From: Amycolatopsis jiangsuensis
Lineage (GTDB): Bacteria; Actinomycetota; Actinomycetes; Mycobacteriales; Pseudonocardiaceae
Reading direction: 5' to 3'
Length of the DNA stretch: 64,000 bases
Assembly: GCF_014204865.1 (NCBI RefSeq)
Contig: NZ_JACHMG010000001.1
Coordinates: 6,784,501-6,848,500 of the forward strand
In this document: piece after piece, positions 17,679 through 26,250 of the stretch
How the letters are laid out: the number at the start of each line of letters is the position of its first letter
Numbering within the stretch: position 1 is the first letter of the stretch
Position numbers and translations under genes: made by a program
Notes under the pieces: model-generated
The model's input: the letters and a program-made list of their open reading frames with translations, nothing else
Databases searched by the model: none
What the model was told of the DNA's origin: nothing

Positions 17679-19249
17679 CACCGCACCTCCTGCAGCGCGG
17701 CCTGTTCGCGGGTCGCGCGCACGTCCCGTTTCCCGTTGGCGTCGACCTCGATCCGGGACACTGCGCGCACGCGGCGTGGCACCAGCTCCGCGGGCAGCAG
17801 TGTGGCCAGCTCCGAACGGATTTCGGTTTCCGACGGCACGGTCTCGGTGCCGCGGTGGTCGAAGACGACGAAGGCTTCCACGACGTCCAGCGTGCCGCCC
17901 CGGATGACGTCGAACGCGGCGTCCGCGACCCGGGGCAACGTGAGGGCGTGGCGGCGCAGCTCCGCCTCCTCGAAGCGGTGGCCGTTGACCTTGAGCTGCC
18001 CGTCGGCCCGCCCGAGGTGCAGCAGCGCTCCTGAGCGGAGTACCTCGACGATGTCCCCGGTCCGGTAGGCCCGGCCGCCGAAGGCCGGGTCGTCGAGGAA
18101 CCGGCCGCCGTCCCCACCGAGGTAGCCGCGGGCGATCCCGGTGCCGGCGACGACGAGCTCGCCGTGCCCGCCGGGTGGCACCGGCTCTCCCCGTTCGTCC
18201 AGCACGTACGCCCCGGTGTTCCAGGCCGGTGTACCGATCGGCACGGTGGGCAGATCGGGGAGGTCGCGGACCTCGCTCCGATGCGCGAAACAGCCGATGG
18301 TGGTCTCGGTCGGCCCGTAGTGGTTGACGATCTGCACCCCGTCCAGCCGTTCGCCCATCGCCTTGAGCAGCACCGGTTCCAGCGGTTCGCCGCCGATCAT
18401 CAGCCGGTGCGCGACGGCGCGGTAGTCCGGTCCGAGCACCCGCTCGAACAGCCGGAAATGGCTCGGCGTGGCCTTGACGAAGTCGTAGCGGCGGTTCCGG
18501 CGCTCGAACAGGCTCGCGTAGTTCCACGAGCTTTCCAGCAGCACGATCGTGCGCCCGTGCGCCAGCGGGACCCACAGCGAGGTGAGTGCCAGGTCGAAGC
18601 TCATGCTGGCGAAGACCGGGCAGGCGGCCCCGCCGGCGCCGGGCAGGACGTGGCCCGCCGCCCAGCCGATGTAGTTGACCAGCGACCGATGCTCGACGCG
18701 GACTCCTTTGGGCAGCCCGGTGGAGCCGGAGGTGAACACCACGTAGGCGACGTCTTCGGAACGCGGTTCGCGCACGGCTTCGGCGGCGGCCACCGGGCTC
18801 GCCGCCGGCAGCCGCGAGGTGTCGACCCCGGGGTAGCCGAACGTGCAGTCCGGGTCGCCGGTCCCATCCCACAGCACGAAGCGGGGGCTGACCTGCTCGA
18901 GGATGAGACGGACCCGGCCGGGCGGGTTCGTCGGGTCGATGGGGGCGTAGGCCGCGCCGGTGGCCATCACCGCGATCATCGCTGCGATGCTCTCCGGGCT
19001 GCGGCGCGCGACGACCCCGACGAGCTCGCCGGGCCGCACCCCCATTTCCCGCAGTGCGGCGGCGATCGTGACCCCGCGCTGCCACAGGGCGCGGAAGGTG
19101 GTCTCGCCGTCCTCGCTCTCGATCGCCACCGCGTCCGGAGTGCTGCCGGCCCGCTCGCGGATGAGGGCCACGACGGACGCCGCGGCCGGCTCCCGATGCT
19201 CGCCGACGAGCGTCGCGCCCGGGAATGCTCCTGATCGTTGGCCGGTCAC
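17678..19249 (-). CDS. Stand-alone NRPS adenylation domain, predicted Asp / 3-methyl-Asp specific
   Basis: A 523-residue A domain without condensation or carrier domain. Core motifs: FTSGSTGLPKG (A3), NHYGPTETT (A5), YRTGD (A7), GRADGQLKVNGHRFE (A8) and NGKRD with the A10 Lys. Aligning by eye to GrsA gives specificity residues D-L-T-K-M-G-H-I-G-K, one change from the Asp code DLTKVGHIGK. Translational coupling to glutamate mutase makes 3-methylaspartate the most likely substrate, to be loaded on the carrier protein at 20343-20609. GTG 19249 has AGAGG 7 bases upstream. Confidence 0.9.
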   Translation of the reverse strand: MTGQRSGAFPGATLVGEHREPAAASVVALIRERAGSTPDAVAIESEDGETTFRALWQRGVTIAAALREMGVRPGELVGVVARRSPESIAAMIAVMATGAAYAPIDPTNPPGRVRLILEQVSPRFVLWDGTGDPDCTFGYPGVDTSRLPAASPVAAAEAVREPRSEDVAYVVFTSGSTGLPKGVRVEHRSLVNYIGWAAGHVLPGAGGAACPVFASMSFDLALTSLWVPLAHGRTIVLLESSWNYASLFERRNRRYDFVKATPSHFRLFERVLGPDYRAVAHRLMIGGEPLEPVLLKAMGERLDGVQIVNHYGPTETTIGCFAHRSEVRDLPDLPTVPIGTPAWNTGAYVLDERGEPVPPGGHGELVVAGTGIARGYLGGDGGRFLDDPAFGGRAYRTGDIVEVLRSGALLHLGRADGQLKVNGHRFEEAELRRHALTLPRVADAAFDVIRGGTLDVVEAFVVFDHRGTETVPSETEIRSELATLLPAELVPRRVRAVSRIEVDANGKRDVRATREQAALQEVR

Positions 19250-19285
19250 TGGAGTTCCTCTCTTCCTCGGCCCGGGGTGCGGGGG

Positions 19286-20341
19286 CTAGCGCCAGCCACG
19301 GCCGGAAACCCCGCGGAAGTCCCACGCGTCCGGCTTGTCCAGGCCCGCCAGCGCGGCGGGCACGGTCGCGGCGCCGGTCTCCCGGATCAGCAGGCTCGGC
19401 AGCGGCCGGTCGCGGGTGGGCCGGCCCGTCGGCTCGACGAACTCGGCGCCGAGCTCGGCCAGGCACGACAGCACCGAGCGCGGCAGGTCGCGCGTCCACA
19501 TCAGCAGCCGGGTGCCGGGCAGTGACGCGCCGGCGAGGCGGACGAGGTCGGCCTGCACCTCGGCCCCGATCGCCTCGCAGTCGACGATCGTGGTGGGTGT
19601 CGGCCCGTCGTCAGTGTCCACACCGGACCGATGGGCGACCAGATAGCCCGCCGGAGCACCGGAATCGAACCTGGCCATCAGATAGTGGTACTTCGCCAGC
19701 GGGTTCGCCGCGCGCCAGCGGAAGTACGCCGCCGTGCGCGCGACGCGAATCCGGTCGTCCGCGGGCAGGCCGGCGACGACCTCGGCCATGGCTTCGGCGT
19801 CCGGTGCCGTGGCCGAGGTGATCCGCACCCCGGTGCGCGCGCCGCGGGCGACGGGCAGTGCGGACCACGGGCCGCGGAAACCGTGCCCCGGCAGGCGGTT
19901 CAGTACCGCCTGGCCCCAGGGGCCGACCTGCCGCCAGCCTCGCAGCAGCATCGCCGGGACCGTGCCCTGGTCGCCGAAGTCCAGCAGCCACGGGACGTTG
20001 TCCCGGCGAAGGCGCGCGAGCACCTCGTCGACCATCTCGTGGAAGACCGGCCCGTTGCGGTGTGCCGGCGCGACGACCGTGTCGGTCAGGCACGGGAGCA
20101 TGCACCGCTGCCCGTCGACCTCCCAGCCGGAACCGAACACGCCGACCATGCCGGCCAGCTCCCCGGCGGGAGTGCGGGCGAGCACGGTGTAACGGCCGTC
20201 CAGATACGGGTTCGCGCGGTATTTCCAGTCCAGGTAGGCGCCGTTGCCCGCGAGCCCGCCCCGCAGCAGCGTCTCCTGCAGGAGGCAGACCTCGTCGTGG
20301 TCCCCGGGCGCGCAGCCGGTGAGCGCGAAGTCCGCGGCCAC
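19286..20341 (-). CDS. GNAT family acyltransferase
   Basis: A 351-residue protein with GNAT features: ELAGMVGVFGSGWEV strand region and the acetyl-CoA-loop-like VVAPAHRNGPVFHEMVDEVL (about residues 90-109). The second half may be another GNAT lobe, since 351 residues is about double a single domain; FemX-type aminoacyltransferases also have twin GNAT folds. The GTG start lies one base after the carrier-protein stop, a tight coupling that suggests it acts on the carrier-bound amino acid. Acetyl-CoA, acyl-carrier or aminoacyl-tRNA donors are all possible. Confidence 0.7.
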   Translation of the reverse strand: MAADFALTGCAPGDHDEVCLLQETLLRGGLAGNGAYLDWKYRANPYLDGRYTVLARTPAGELAGMVGVFGSGWEVDGQRCMLPCLTDTVVAPAHRNGPVFHEMVDEVLARLRRDNVPWLLDFGDQGTVPAMLLRGWRQVGPWGQAVLNRLPGHGFRGPWSALPVARGARTGVRITSATAPDAEAMAEVVAGLPADDRIRVARTAAYFRWRAANPLAKYHYLMARFDSGAPAGYLVAHRSGVDTDDGPTPTTIVDCEAIGAEVQADLVRLAGASLPGTRLLMWTRDLPRSVLSCLAELGAEFVEPTGRPTRDRPLPSLLIRETGAATVPAALAGLDKPDAWDFRGVSGRGWR

Positions 20342-20342
20342 C

Positions 20343-20609
20343 TCAGGCGGCTTCCTGCTTGGCCCGGACGAGCCGGGCGATCCGCTCGAGGGTGCGGAAG
20401 TTGTCCTGGCTGATGTCGGCGCCGGTGATGTGGATCCCGAAGTGGTCCTCGAGTGCGACGAACACCGCGAGGAAGCGGGAGGAGTCCAGCACCCCGCCGG
20501 CGATGAGGTCGTAGCCGGCCGGGACCGGCTCGGCGGGCAGGACCTCGTCCAGGCACGAGCGAAGCCGGTCGAGGAGGGCCTGCTCGGCCGCGGTCGCCTC
20601 GGTTCTCAT
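20343..20609 (-). CDS. Free-standing carrier protein (PCP/ACP)
   Basis: An 88-residue helical carrier protein. The phosphopantetheine Ser is in GGVLDSSRFLAVF (about residues 38-50). ATG 20609 has GAGGTG upstream. It is first in the minus-strand operon (carrier, GNAT, adenylation domain, glmS, glmE), so it is the likely acceptor for the amino acid activated by the adenylation domain. The DSS motif replaces the usual DSL. Confidence 0.88.
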   Translation of the reverse strand: MRTEATAAEQALLDRLRSCLDEVLPAEPVPAGYDLIAGGVLDSSRFLAVFVALEDHFGIHITGADISQDNFRTLERIARLVRAKQEAA

Positions 20610-20679
20610 CGGTCACCTCAGATCCGGGTCGGGCGGTGGTCCGGGTTTCCCGAACGTAGCGCGGGCGCGCCCGCGCCCG

Positions 20680-20772
20680 GGTAATCGCGGCGTACCGCCC
20701 GGCTGGTTACCCGGCGATTACCTCAGCACGGGCGGTTACCCCGCGGTGAGCGGGCCGCTGCTGCCATTTACC
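20680..20772. promoter_or_regulatory. Divergent promoter region with SARP-type heptamers
   Basis: Plus strand: GGTTACC (20705-20711), CGGC spacer, GATTACC (20716-20722), then GGTTACC (20734-20740) and ATTTACC (20766-20772). Minus strand: GATTACC (20686-20680) facing the carrier-protein operon. The first pair has the 4-nt spacer typical of SARP sites. The whole 261-base gap 20610-20870 separates divergent operons and holds nothing else recognised. Confidence 0.68.
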
Positions 20773-20870
20773 CGATGGTGGGCGGGACGTTGCGACGCCC
20801 CGCCTAGCGTGACGGTGCGGACGTCCCGCCGGGCTCGCATCCCACCGCAGGACCGAACACGGAGGTCAAG

Positions 20871-21716
20871 GTGTCGAAGGGATCGTACGAGGAAGAAGCT
20901 GCTGCCGGGTACGCGCGGTCGCGGTACGAAATGCTCGACGCCGGCCGGGTGCTGCCGCAGCCGTTCGACGGGGTCGTCAAGACCTCGGCACCGCGTGCGG
21001 ACGAGGTCTCGTCCCTCACCGCGCCTCTGTTGCGGCAGCACGGCGCCGCCATGGTGCTGCTCGACGAACCGTTCTCAGACGAGGAGTATCTCGCCTTCGG
21101 CGCAGGTCTCGGCACTGCCACCGAGGAAACCGACCCGGCGGTGCAGCCGTTCGTGACCCATCGCGTGATCCTGAACCTGCTCGGCGCGAACCGGCGCACG
21201 GACGATGTGGCGCTGCAGCCCTTCGCCGAGAACTCGCTGTCGCTGCACTCCGAAGGAAGTGGCCGGGTGGCCGCCGAGCAGCCGCGGTACATCGTGCTGA
21301 TGTGCTGCCACCCGGGGCCCCGGCCTTCCTCCGCCCAGACCGTCCTGGTGCCGATGGACGGCGTGGCGGAGCGGTTGTCCGCGCGTGAGCGCGAAGTGCT
21401 CTCCCGCACCCGTTACGCGCACTTGCCTCCCGGGGAGACGATCCTGCGCGAGCACGAGGGCCGTCCGGCGTTCTCGTTCCGCGACTTCCTCGGCGGCAGG
21501 CTCGACTGGGTCAACGACGGCGGCGACGAACCCGAAGCCGTCGATGCCGCCTTGGTGCGGCTGCACGCGGCCATGTATGCGCCGCTCGCGCAAGGCGTGC
21601 ACTGGCAGCCTGGGCTGCTGGTCGTGATCGACAACCGCCGCCACTTCCACGGCCGGACCGCCGGGAGCGCACCGGCCGGCGCGCCCCGTCATCTCAAGCG
21701 GCTGCGCATCCGCTGA
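20871..21716 (+). CDS. TauD/TfdA-type Fe(II)/2-oxoglutarate dioxygenase
   Basis: A 281-residue member of the clavaminate synthase-like dioxygenases. The facial triad can be read as H-S-E in SLSLHSEGS (about residues 123-131) and the distal His in NRRHFHGRTAG near the C-terminus, with a downstream Arg to bind 2-oxoglutarate. HxE instead of HxD is typical of the amino-acid hydroxylase branch (VioC/AsnO type). It likely hydroxylates a free or carrier-bound amino acid such as Asp, Asn or methyl-Asp. GTG 20871 has GGAGGTC upstream. The promoter carries SARP-type repeats. Confidence 0.85.
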   Translation: MSKGSYEEEAAAGYARSRYEMLDAGRVLPQPFDGVVKTSAPRADEVSSLTAPLLRQHGAAMVLLDEPFSDEEYLAFGAGLGTATEETDPAVQPFVTHRVILNLLGANRRTDDVALQPFAENSLSLHSEGSGRVAAEQPRYIVLMCCHPGPRPSSAQTVLVPMDGVAERLSAREREVLSRTRYAHLPPGETILREHEGRPAFSFRDFLGGRLDWVNDGGDEPEAVDAALVRLHAAMYAPLAQGVHWQPGLLVVIDNRRHFHGRTAGSAPAGAPRHLKRLRIR

Positions 21717-21736
21717 CCGGCGTCGTGAGGAAAGGT

Positions 21737-22765
21737 ATGGCCTTGACCGCACGTCCGCGGCTGGAACGCACGACTGTCGGCACGGCACCGGCCCGGGCCG
21801 GACAGCCGGAAGCGGCCGTCGATGCCTATACATTGGAGACCGGCACCGGCTTCGCGATCACCGCGTGGAGCTACGGCGCGACGTTGGTGGAAGTGCTGGC
21901 CGCCGACCGGTTCGGGCGCCGCGCCAACGTGTGCCTGCGCCTGCCGGACCTGGACGCCTACCTCGACCGCGCGCGCAACCCGTACGTGGGCGCCACGGTC
22001 GGCCGCTACTGCCGCTGCGTGGCGGGCGCGGAGTTCGTCATCGACGGCGTGCGTCACCGGTTGGCCCGCAACGAGGGGCCCCACCACGTGCACGGCGGTC
22101 CGGAAGGACTGGACCGGCGAGTGTGGTCGGCCGAGGCGGCACGGGACGGCGACGCGCTCGAAGTGCGGTTCACGGTGACCAGCCCGGACGGCGACCAGGG
22201 TTATCCCGGCGAGCTGACAGTGCAGACGGCCTACCGCGCCGAACCCGACGGCTCCTTGGTGATCACCCACGTCGCGAGCACGACGGCGCCGACCGCGGTC
22301 GGGCTGACCAACCACGCGTTCTGGAACCTCGCGGGCGAGGGCACGGTGGACGGTCACCGGCTGCACCTGAGGGCGACCGAGGCGGTCCGCTTCGACGAGC
22401 ACCTCATCCCGCTCCCCGGACCGCCGGAAGCGGTGGCCGGGACGGCCCGGGACTTCACGGTGGACCGTCCCCTCGACGGTGTCCGCGTGGACAACTGTTT
22501 CGTCGTTCCGGACAGGCGGGTGCTGGCCACCCTGACGCATCCGGGCAGTGGCCGGGTGATGCGGGTCAGTACCGACCAGCCGGCGGTCGGGGTGTACACG
22601 GGGGACTGGTTCACCGGGCGCCCGCGCGGCGGGATCTGTCTGGAGACCGGTGCGTTCCCGGACGCGCCCAACCGGCCGGACTACCCGTCGGCCCGGCTCG
22701 ATCCGGGGGAGAGCTGCCGGCATCGGACCACGCACCGCTTCGAGGCGGCCGAGCCGGTGCGGTAG
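21737..22765 (+). CDS. Aldose 1-epimerase (galactose mutarotase family)
   Basis: A 342-residue mutarotase. Conserved elements: NPYVGATVGRYCRCVAG, GPHHVHGGPEGLDRRVW with active-site His, LTNHAFWNLAG with the second His, and CLETGAFPDAPN with the catalytic Glu. It interconverts sugar anomers in the cytoplasm. It follows the dioxygenase by 20 bases with GAGG before ATG 21737. A sugar enzyme here, together with the SIS and BtpA proteins, hints at a sugar-derived building block, but it could also be a passenger. Confidence 0.87.
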   Translation: MALTARPRLERTTVGTAPARAGQPEAAVDAYTLETGTGFAITAWSYGATLVEVLAADRFGRRANVCLRLPDLDAYLDRARNPYVGATVGRYCRCVAGAEFVIDGVRHRLARNEGPHHVHGGPEGLDRRVWSAEAARDGDALEVRFTVTSPDGDQGYPGELTVQTAYRAEPDGSLVITHVASTTAPTAVGLTNHAFWNLAGEGTVDGHRLHLRATEAVRFDEHLIPLPGPPEAVAGTARDFTVDRPLDGVRVDNCFVVPDRRVLATLTHPGSGRVMRVSTDQPAVGVYTGDWFTGRPRGGICLETGAFPDAPNRPDYPSARLDPGESCRHRTTHRFEAAEPVR

Positions 22766-22786
22766 GGCCGCGGGCGCCGGCGCGGT

Positions 22787-22833
22787 TCAGCCGAGCCTGC
22801 GCTGTCAGCCGAGCCGACTCTGTCAGCCGAGCC
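22787..22833. repeat. Triplicated 18-bp unit at the end of a GNAT gene
   Basis: TCAGCCGAGCC occurs at 22787, 22805 and 22823, an exact 18-bp period. The third copy contains the stop codon of the minus-strand GNAT gene, so the other two are duplicates of its 3' end. Confidence 0.85.
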
Positions 22834-23320
22834 GGTGCTGGAGGTAGACCCGGCGCGGCGTTCCGTCGCCGCCGAACTCCCCGTCACATCGGGAGAACCC
22901 CAGCAGCACCATGGTGTCCACTGTGGACTCCAGGTCGGGGTTCGCCTCGGCACGCAGTACGTCTGCGCCCTGTTCGAGGGCGAGGCCGACCGCGCGGCGC
23001 AGGCACTGCAGGCCGGCGAGGGACCCCGCGGTCACCAGGTCGGGGCGGACGGCGAGCCTGCTCAGGTACGCCGGCGTGCGCGCGAACGGGAAAACTCCGG
23101 CCGGTTCCTCGAAAGGCGGCTGCCACGTCAACGTGAACATCGCGGCCAGGCGGTCGCTGTGCCGCAGCACTTGCACCACCCCGGCGCGCACCCGGGACTC
23201 GGTGGTGGCCGGGTTGCGCGCCGGTACCGGGGAACCGAATCGGTCGCCCTGGTGCCGGTCGCTCGCGCGGAGCAGCGTGTGGACCTCGTCGGCGTCTGTC
23301 GCGACTTCCCAGTGGGACAC
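22823..23320 (-). CDS. GNAT-like N-acetyltransferase domain protein
   Basis: A 165-residue protein resembling single-domain GNAT enzymes: AYLSRLAVRPDLVTAGSLAGLQCLRRAVGLA fits the beta4-alpha3 acetyl-CoA region, and DTMVLLGFSRC the C-terminal strand. GTG 23320 has GGGAGGG upstream. It follows the cupin gene on the same strand after an 89-base gap that contains a strong hairpin. The acyl acceptor is unknown. Confidence 0.7.
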   Translation of the reverse strand: MSHWEVATDADEVHTLLRASDRHQGDRFGSPVPARNPATTESRVRAGVVQVLRHSDRLAAMFTLTWQPPFEEPAGVFPFARTPAYLSRLAVRPDLVTAGSLAGLQCLRRAVGLALEQGADVLRAEANPDLESTVDTMVLLGFSRCDGEFGGDGTPRRVYLQHRLG

Positions 23321-23358
23321 GGTCGTTTCCCTCCCGTTCGGTGGCCGAAGGGTGCGCA

Positions 23359-23403
23359 CGCGGATGCGTACCGGCCGGCCGGCCCGGTCCGTACGCATCC
23401 GCG
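23359..23403. terminator. Intercistronic 13-bp stem hairpin
   Basis: CGCGGATGCGTAC (23359-23371) and GTACGCATCCGCG (23391-23403) are perfect inverted repeats around a 19-nt GC-rich loop, between the cupin stop and the GNAT start. No T-run follows, so it may act as an attenuator, RNA-stability element or operator rather than a full terminator. Confidence 0.6.
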
Positions 23404-23409
23404 CGGCGA

Positions 23410-24150
23410 TCACCGCGGCAGGTCGGCGCAGGCCTCCGCGCCCTGTTTCTCCTCGGCGAGGAAAATGGTCTGGGCCATCATCCGGTAGTCCCGCATGCTC
23501 TCGCGGAACACCTCGATGGACTCCTCGGGATGCACCGAGTCGATCACCGCGTTCGGGCCGATCGCGTTGAACTGGTGCGAGGTGCCACGGGGGATCTGCA
23601 TGTCCACCCAGGAGTTCTCCGGCACGATCAGGTTGTAGCGGGTGCGCCGGTGCCCCTCCGGGGTGCCGGGCAGGTCGTCCTCGAAGGCTTCGGGTGCGAA
23701 CGGCGTCACCCCGGTGACGTCGCCGACGATGAACGGCGACAGGCTGGAGACGCGGATGCGGGTACCGGGACCGGTCATCATCCGCACGAACCGCAGCCCG
23801 GTGTGCAGGTGCATCCGGGAGCACATGTCCCGCTCTTCGACGTCGTAGAAGTCCATCAGATAGCGGTCGGCGAAGTACCCGTCGAAGGGGCTCGCCAGCA
23901 TGTAGACGTCGCCCTCCTCGAAGGTCTGGGCACGCACGATGCCCTCGGCGTCGGCCGTGGTGGCCACTTCGGACTTGTGCGCTTCGCGGACCACCGAAGC
24001 CAGCCGGTCGACGATCGCGAAGGCGATGTCGGCCGGCCACTGGGCGACCGGCGTCACCCGGTTCTGCGCGGGATCGCGGAACCCGATGAGGTCCTGGACC
24101 TCGTTCTCCTCGTCCGGGGTGTGCTTCATGGTGGGGGAAACGGCATCCAT
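23410..24150 (-). CDS. Cupin-like protein of unknown function
   Basis: A 246-residue protein I do not recognise as a named family. RMHLHTGLRFVRM and IPRGTSHQFNAIG look like the two histidine-bearing cupin motifs, with IVPENSWVDMQI between them, so a metal-binding beta-barrel is likely. ATG 24150 is preferred (AAGGA about 9 bases upstream); the frame stays open to 24291. It is divergent from the PLP-enzyme operon across a promoter region with SARP-type repeats, so it is probably part of the cluster. Possible roles: isomerase, oxygenase or small-molecule sensor. Confidence 0.6.
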   Translation of the reverse strand: MDAVSPTMKHTPDEENEVQDLIGFRDPAQNRVTPVAQWPADIAFAIVDRLASVVREAHKSEVATTADAEGIVRAQTFEEGDVYMLASPFDGYFADRYLMDFYDVEERDMCSRMHLHTGLRFVRMMTGPGTRIRVSSLSPFIVGDVTGVTPFAPEAFEDDLPGTPEGHRRTRYNLIVPENSWVDMQIPRGTSHQFNAIGPNAVIDSVHPEESIEVFRESMRDYRMMAQTIFLAEEKQGAEACADLPR

Positions 24151-24333
24151 CGACCCATCCTTTTCCTCGGCGTTCCGGATCCTGCCCGGCGGTGAACGGC
24201 GATTCGTGGTCCCGCGAGGGAGCCTGGCCGTCCTCGAAAGTACGTCGGCGGGACGATATCTGTACAGTGCCGGAATCCCCCATTCGCACATCGACTGGTA
24301 ATTGCGGGTTCGACGGCGGTGGTCAGAAAGATC

Positions 24334-24347
24334 TGCGATTAATCGCA
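24334..24347. promoter_or_regulatory. Perfect palindrome TGCGATTAATCGCA
   Basis: A 14-bp perfect inverted repeat in the 531-base gap 24151-24681 between divergent operons. Its core CGATTAATCG recurs upstream of the SARP gene (36026-36035). A dimeric regulator site is likely, though no matching regulator is identified. Confidence 0.5.
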
Positions 24348-24423
24348 GGGCCGGTTCCGCGCGAATCTTCGACGACGGGGTGCCGGGCCGGCGCGGAAAA
24401 CCGGGCGGCCCCCCGGTGGCTTC

Positions 24424-24484
24424 CGATACCTCGCGATTACCCAGGACAATCTGTGTCGTTCCCGGCGATTACCCGGTGATGAGT
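24424..24484 (+). promoter_or_regulatory. SARP-type heptamers upstream of the PLP-enzyme operon
   Basis: CGATACC (24424-24430), TCGC spacer, GATTACC (24435-24441), then GATTACC (24467-24473) followed after 4 nt by a weak GATGAGT (24478-24484). The words and 11-bp spacing match those at 15.8 and 20.7 kb. A promoter-like pair follows at 24502-24532. Confidence 0.65.
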
Positions 24485-24501
24485 AAGTGAAGAGCGGCTG
24501 G

Positions 24502-24532
24502 TTGACCATTGTCCGGATCGAGCCGCTAACGT
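24502..24532 (+). promoter_or_regulatory. Candidate promoter of the 24.7-30.2 kb operon
   Basis: TTGACC (24502-24507) and TAACGT (24527-24532) with a 19-bp spacer. The long spacer suits an activator-dependent promoter. About 150 bases of leader would precede the first start codon. Confidence 0.4.
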
Positions 24533-24681
24533 GCTCGATATCGCCAAAATCGTGGCGTAAAACGCCCGTAGCCATGTTTGTCGCACCACCCGCGCAGCCG
24601 GCGTCCTCTGCCGGCCCCACCCGCGCCTGCGGATCCGATGAGAGTTCCGATCAGGCCCCGGCCCAGAACGGAGCCCGGTTC

Positions 24682-26250
24682 ATGCCGCTGTTCGATCCCC
24701 CGTCTCGGCCCCGGCGCATTGCGGTTCCCGAAGAGGTCCGGGCCCGCGCCGCGCTCGCCCGGCCCGTCGAGACGGACCTGGACACCTTCTGCCCGGACGT
24801 CGACGACCGGCTGCTCGAGGTCATCGCCCGCGCCCCGGATCCCGGGGACGCCTTCGCACTGCGGGATCTGTGGCTCGGCCGCGTCGAGCACGAACTCGGA
24901 GGCCGGGCCCTGCGACCGGAACTGGCCGGACTCTGGCGCGGATCGCGGCCCCGGCGCGAGGTCGACGCCGAGGAGGCGCTGTCCTCGCGAGCCACGATCC
25001 GGTTCGTGAAAGAACTGTTCAACTGGTACTTCCGCGACGACGTCTACGGTGCGCTGGCGGCCGACCGGCAGCTGCTGCTCTCCAGTGGAGCGGTCGACGA
25101 GGAACGCTGGGGGCTGCCGGCCGCGCTGAAGGACTGCGTGCGGTTCGCGCTCGACCGGGACTGGTACGGCTACTCGGATTCACGCGGCCGGGTGCCGGCG
25201 CGCGAGGCCGTCGCCGCCTACGAGAACGCCTCGATGGACCAGGACGTCTACGACGGGCACAACGTCGCGCTCACCATGGGTGGCACCTTCACCGTGAGCA
25301 CCCTGGCCGACTTCCTGCTCACCGGCCGGACCGGACCGACCGGCCCGGCGCTGTGCGGTATCCCCAACTACCCGCCGCTGGTGGAGGCGGTCGCCCGCCG
25401 TGGCGACGTCCGGCTGGTGCCGCTGCCCAGCACCGCGGGCCGGATTTCGCTCGAACCGCTCATCCGGGCCCTGTCGGCCGACACCCCGCTGGTGATGCTG
25501 CAGACCGCGGCGAACCCGACCGGGGCCCTGATCGACGAGGACGAGCTGGCCCGGCTGATCCGCGCGGCGGGTCCGCGGACCACGGTCATCCTCGACGAGT
25601 GCCACGAATGGCTCGGGCCGCGGCGTACCCGGGGCACCGCCCGCGCCGCCGGCCACGTGGTACGCGTGTCGAGCCTGTCCAAGAACTGGTCCGCACCGGG
25701 CATGAAGATCGGCTGGATCCTGGCCGGCCGGGAGTTCATCGAGGACTACTACGAACACGCGTCGACCACTTTCGGTGGCCCGCCGTCGTTTCTCTACACG
25801 GTGGTGGAACTGCTCGCCCGGATGGAACGCTGGCTGGTCACCGGCCTCGACCGGCCGGGCGCGGCCGAGCTCGCCGAGTTCGAGTCGTCCTACCACCTCG
25901 ACGCCGATCGGCTGGCAGCCGCGTACACGGGCTACCGGCAGGAGCGACGGGAACGCGAGGACGCGTTGACTGCGCTGCGCGAGGCCGCGTGTCACCGGTT
26001 CTCGGAGGCGGCGAGGGTGACCGTCCCCGCGTACTCGATCAACGCCGCGATCCACTTTCCCGGCTGGAACGACAGCTACCGGTGCTTCCGCGAGCTGCTG
26101 CGCACCACGGGTGTCTCGACCTACCCCGGCATCCTCAACTTCTGCTTCTCCGGCGCGGTGGTCCGGGTGACCACGGCGCGGCCGTGGGCGGAACTGGCGG
26201 AGGCCGGTGACCGCCTCGCCTCCGCCGTGCCGGGGGTGCTGCATGCCTGA
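24682..26250 (+). CDS. Fold-type I PLP enzyme, class I/II aminotransferase-like
   Basis: A 522-residue PLP enzyme. The Schiff-base Lys is in SLSKNWSAPGMKIGW; ANPTGALIDEDEL and VILDECHEWLG supply the Asn and Asp that hold PLP. At 522 residues it has a roughly 100-residue N-terminal extension compared with ordinary aminotransferases; fold-type I aspartate 4-decarboxylases have a similar size. ATG 24682 has GGAG 8 bases upstream; upstream in-frame sequence is intergenic in character. First gene of a six-gene operon, overlapping btpA by 8 bases. It may make or use an amino acid of the product: transamination, decarboxylation or cyclisation are all possible. Confidence 0.8.
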   Translation: MPLFDPPSRPRRIAVPEEVRARAALARPVETDLDTFCPDVDDRLLEVIARAPDPGDAFALRDLWLGRVEHELGGRALRPELAGLWRGSRPRREVDAEEALSSRATIRFVKELFNWYFRDDVYGALAADRQLLLSSGAVDEERWGLPAALKDCVRFALDRDWYGYSDSRGRVPAREAVAAYENASMDQDVYDGHNVALTMGGTFTVSTLADFLLTGRTGPTGPALCGIPNYPPLVEAVARRGDVRLVPLPSTAGRISLEPLIRALSADTPLVMLQTAANPTGALIDEDELARLIRAAGPRTTVILDECHEWLGPRRTRGTARAAGHVVRVSSLSKNWSAPGMKIGWILAGREFIEDYYEHASTTFGGPPSFLYTVVELLARMERWLVTGLDRPGAAELAEFESSYHLDADRLAAAYTGYRQERREREDALTALREAACHRFSEAARVTVPAYSINAAIHFPGWNDSYRCFRELLRTTGVSTYPGILNFCFSGAVVRVTTARPWAELAEAGDRLASAVPGVLHA

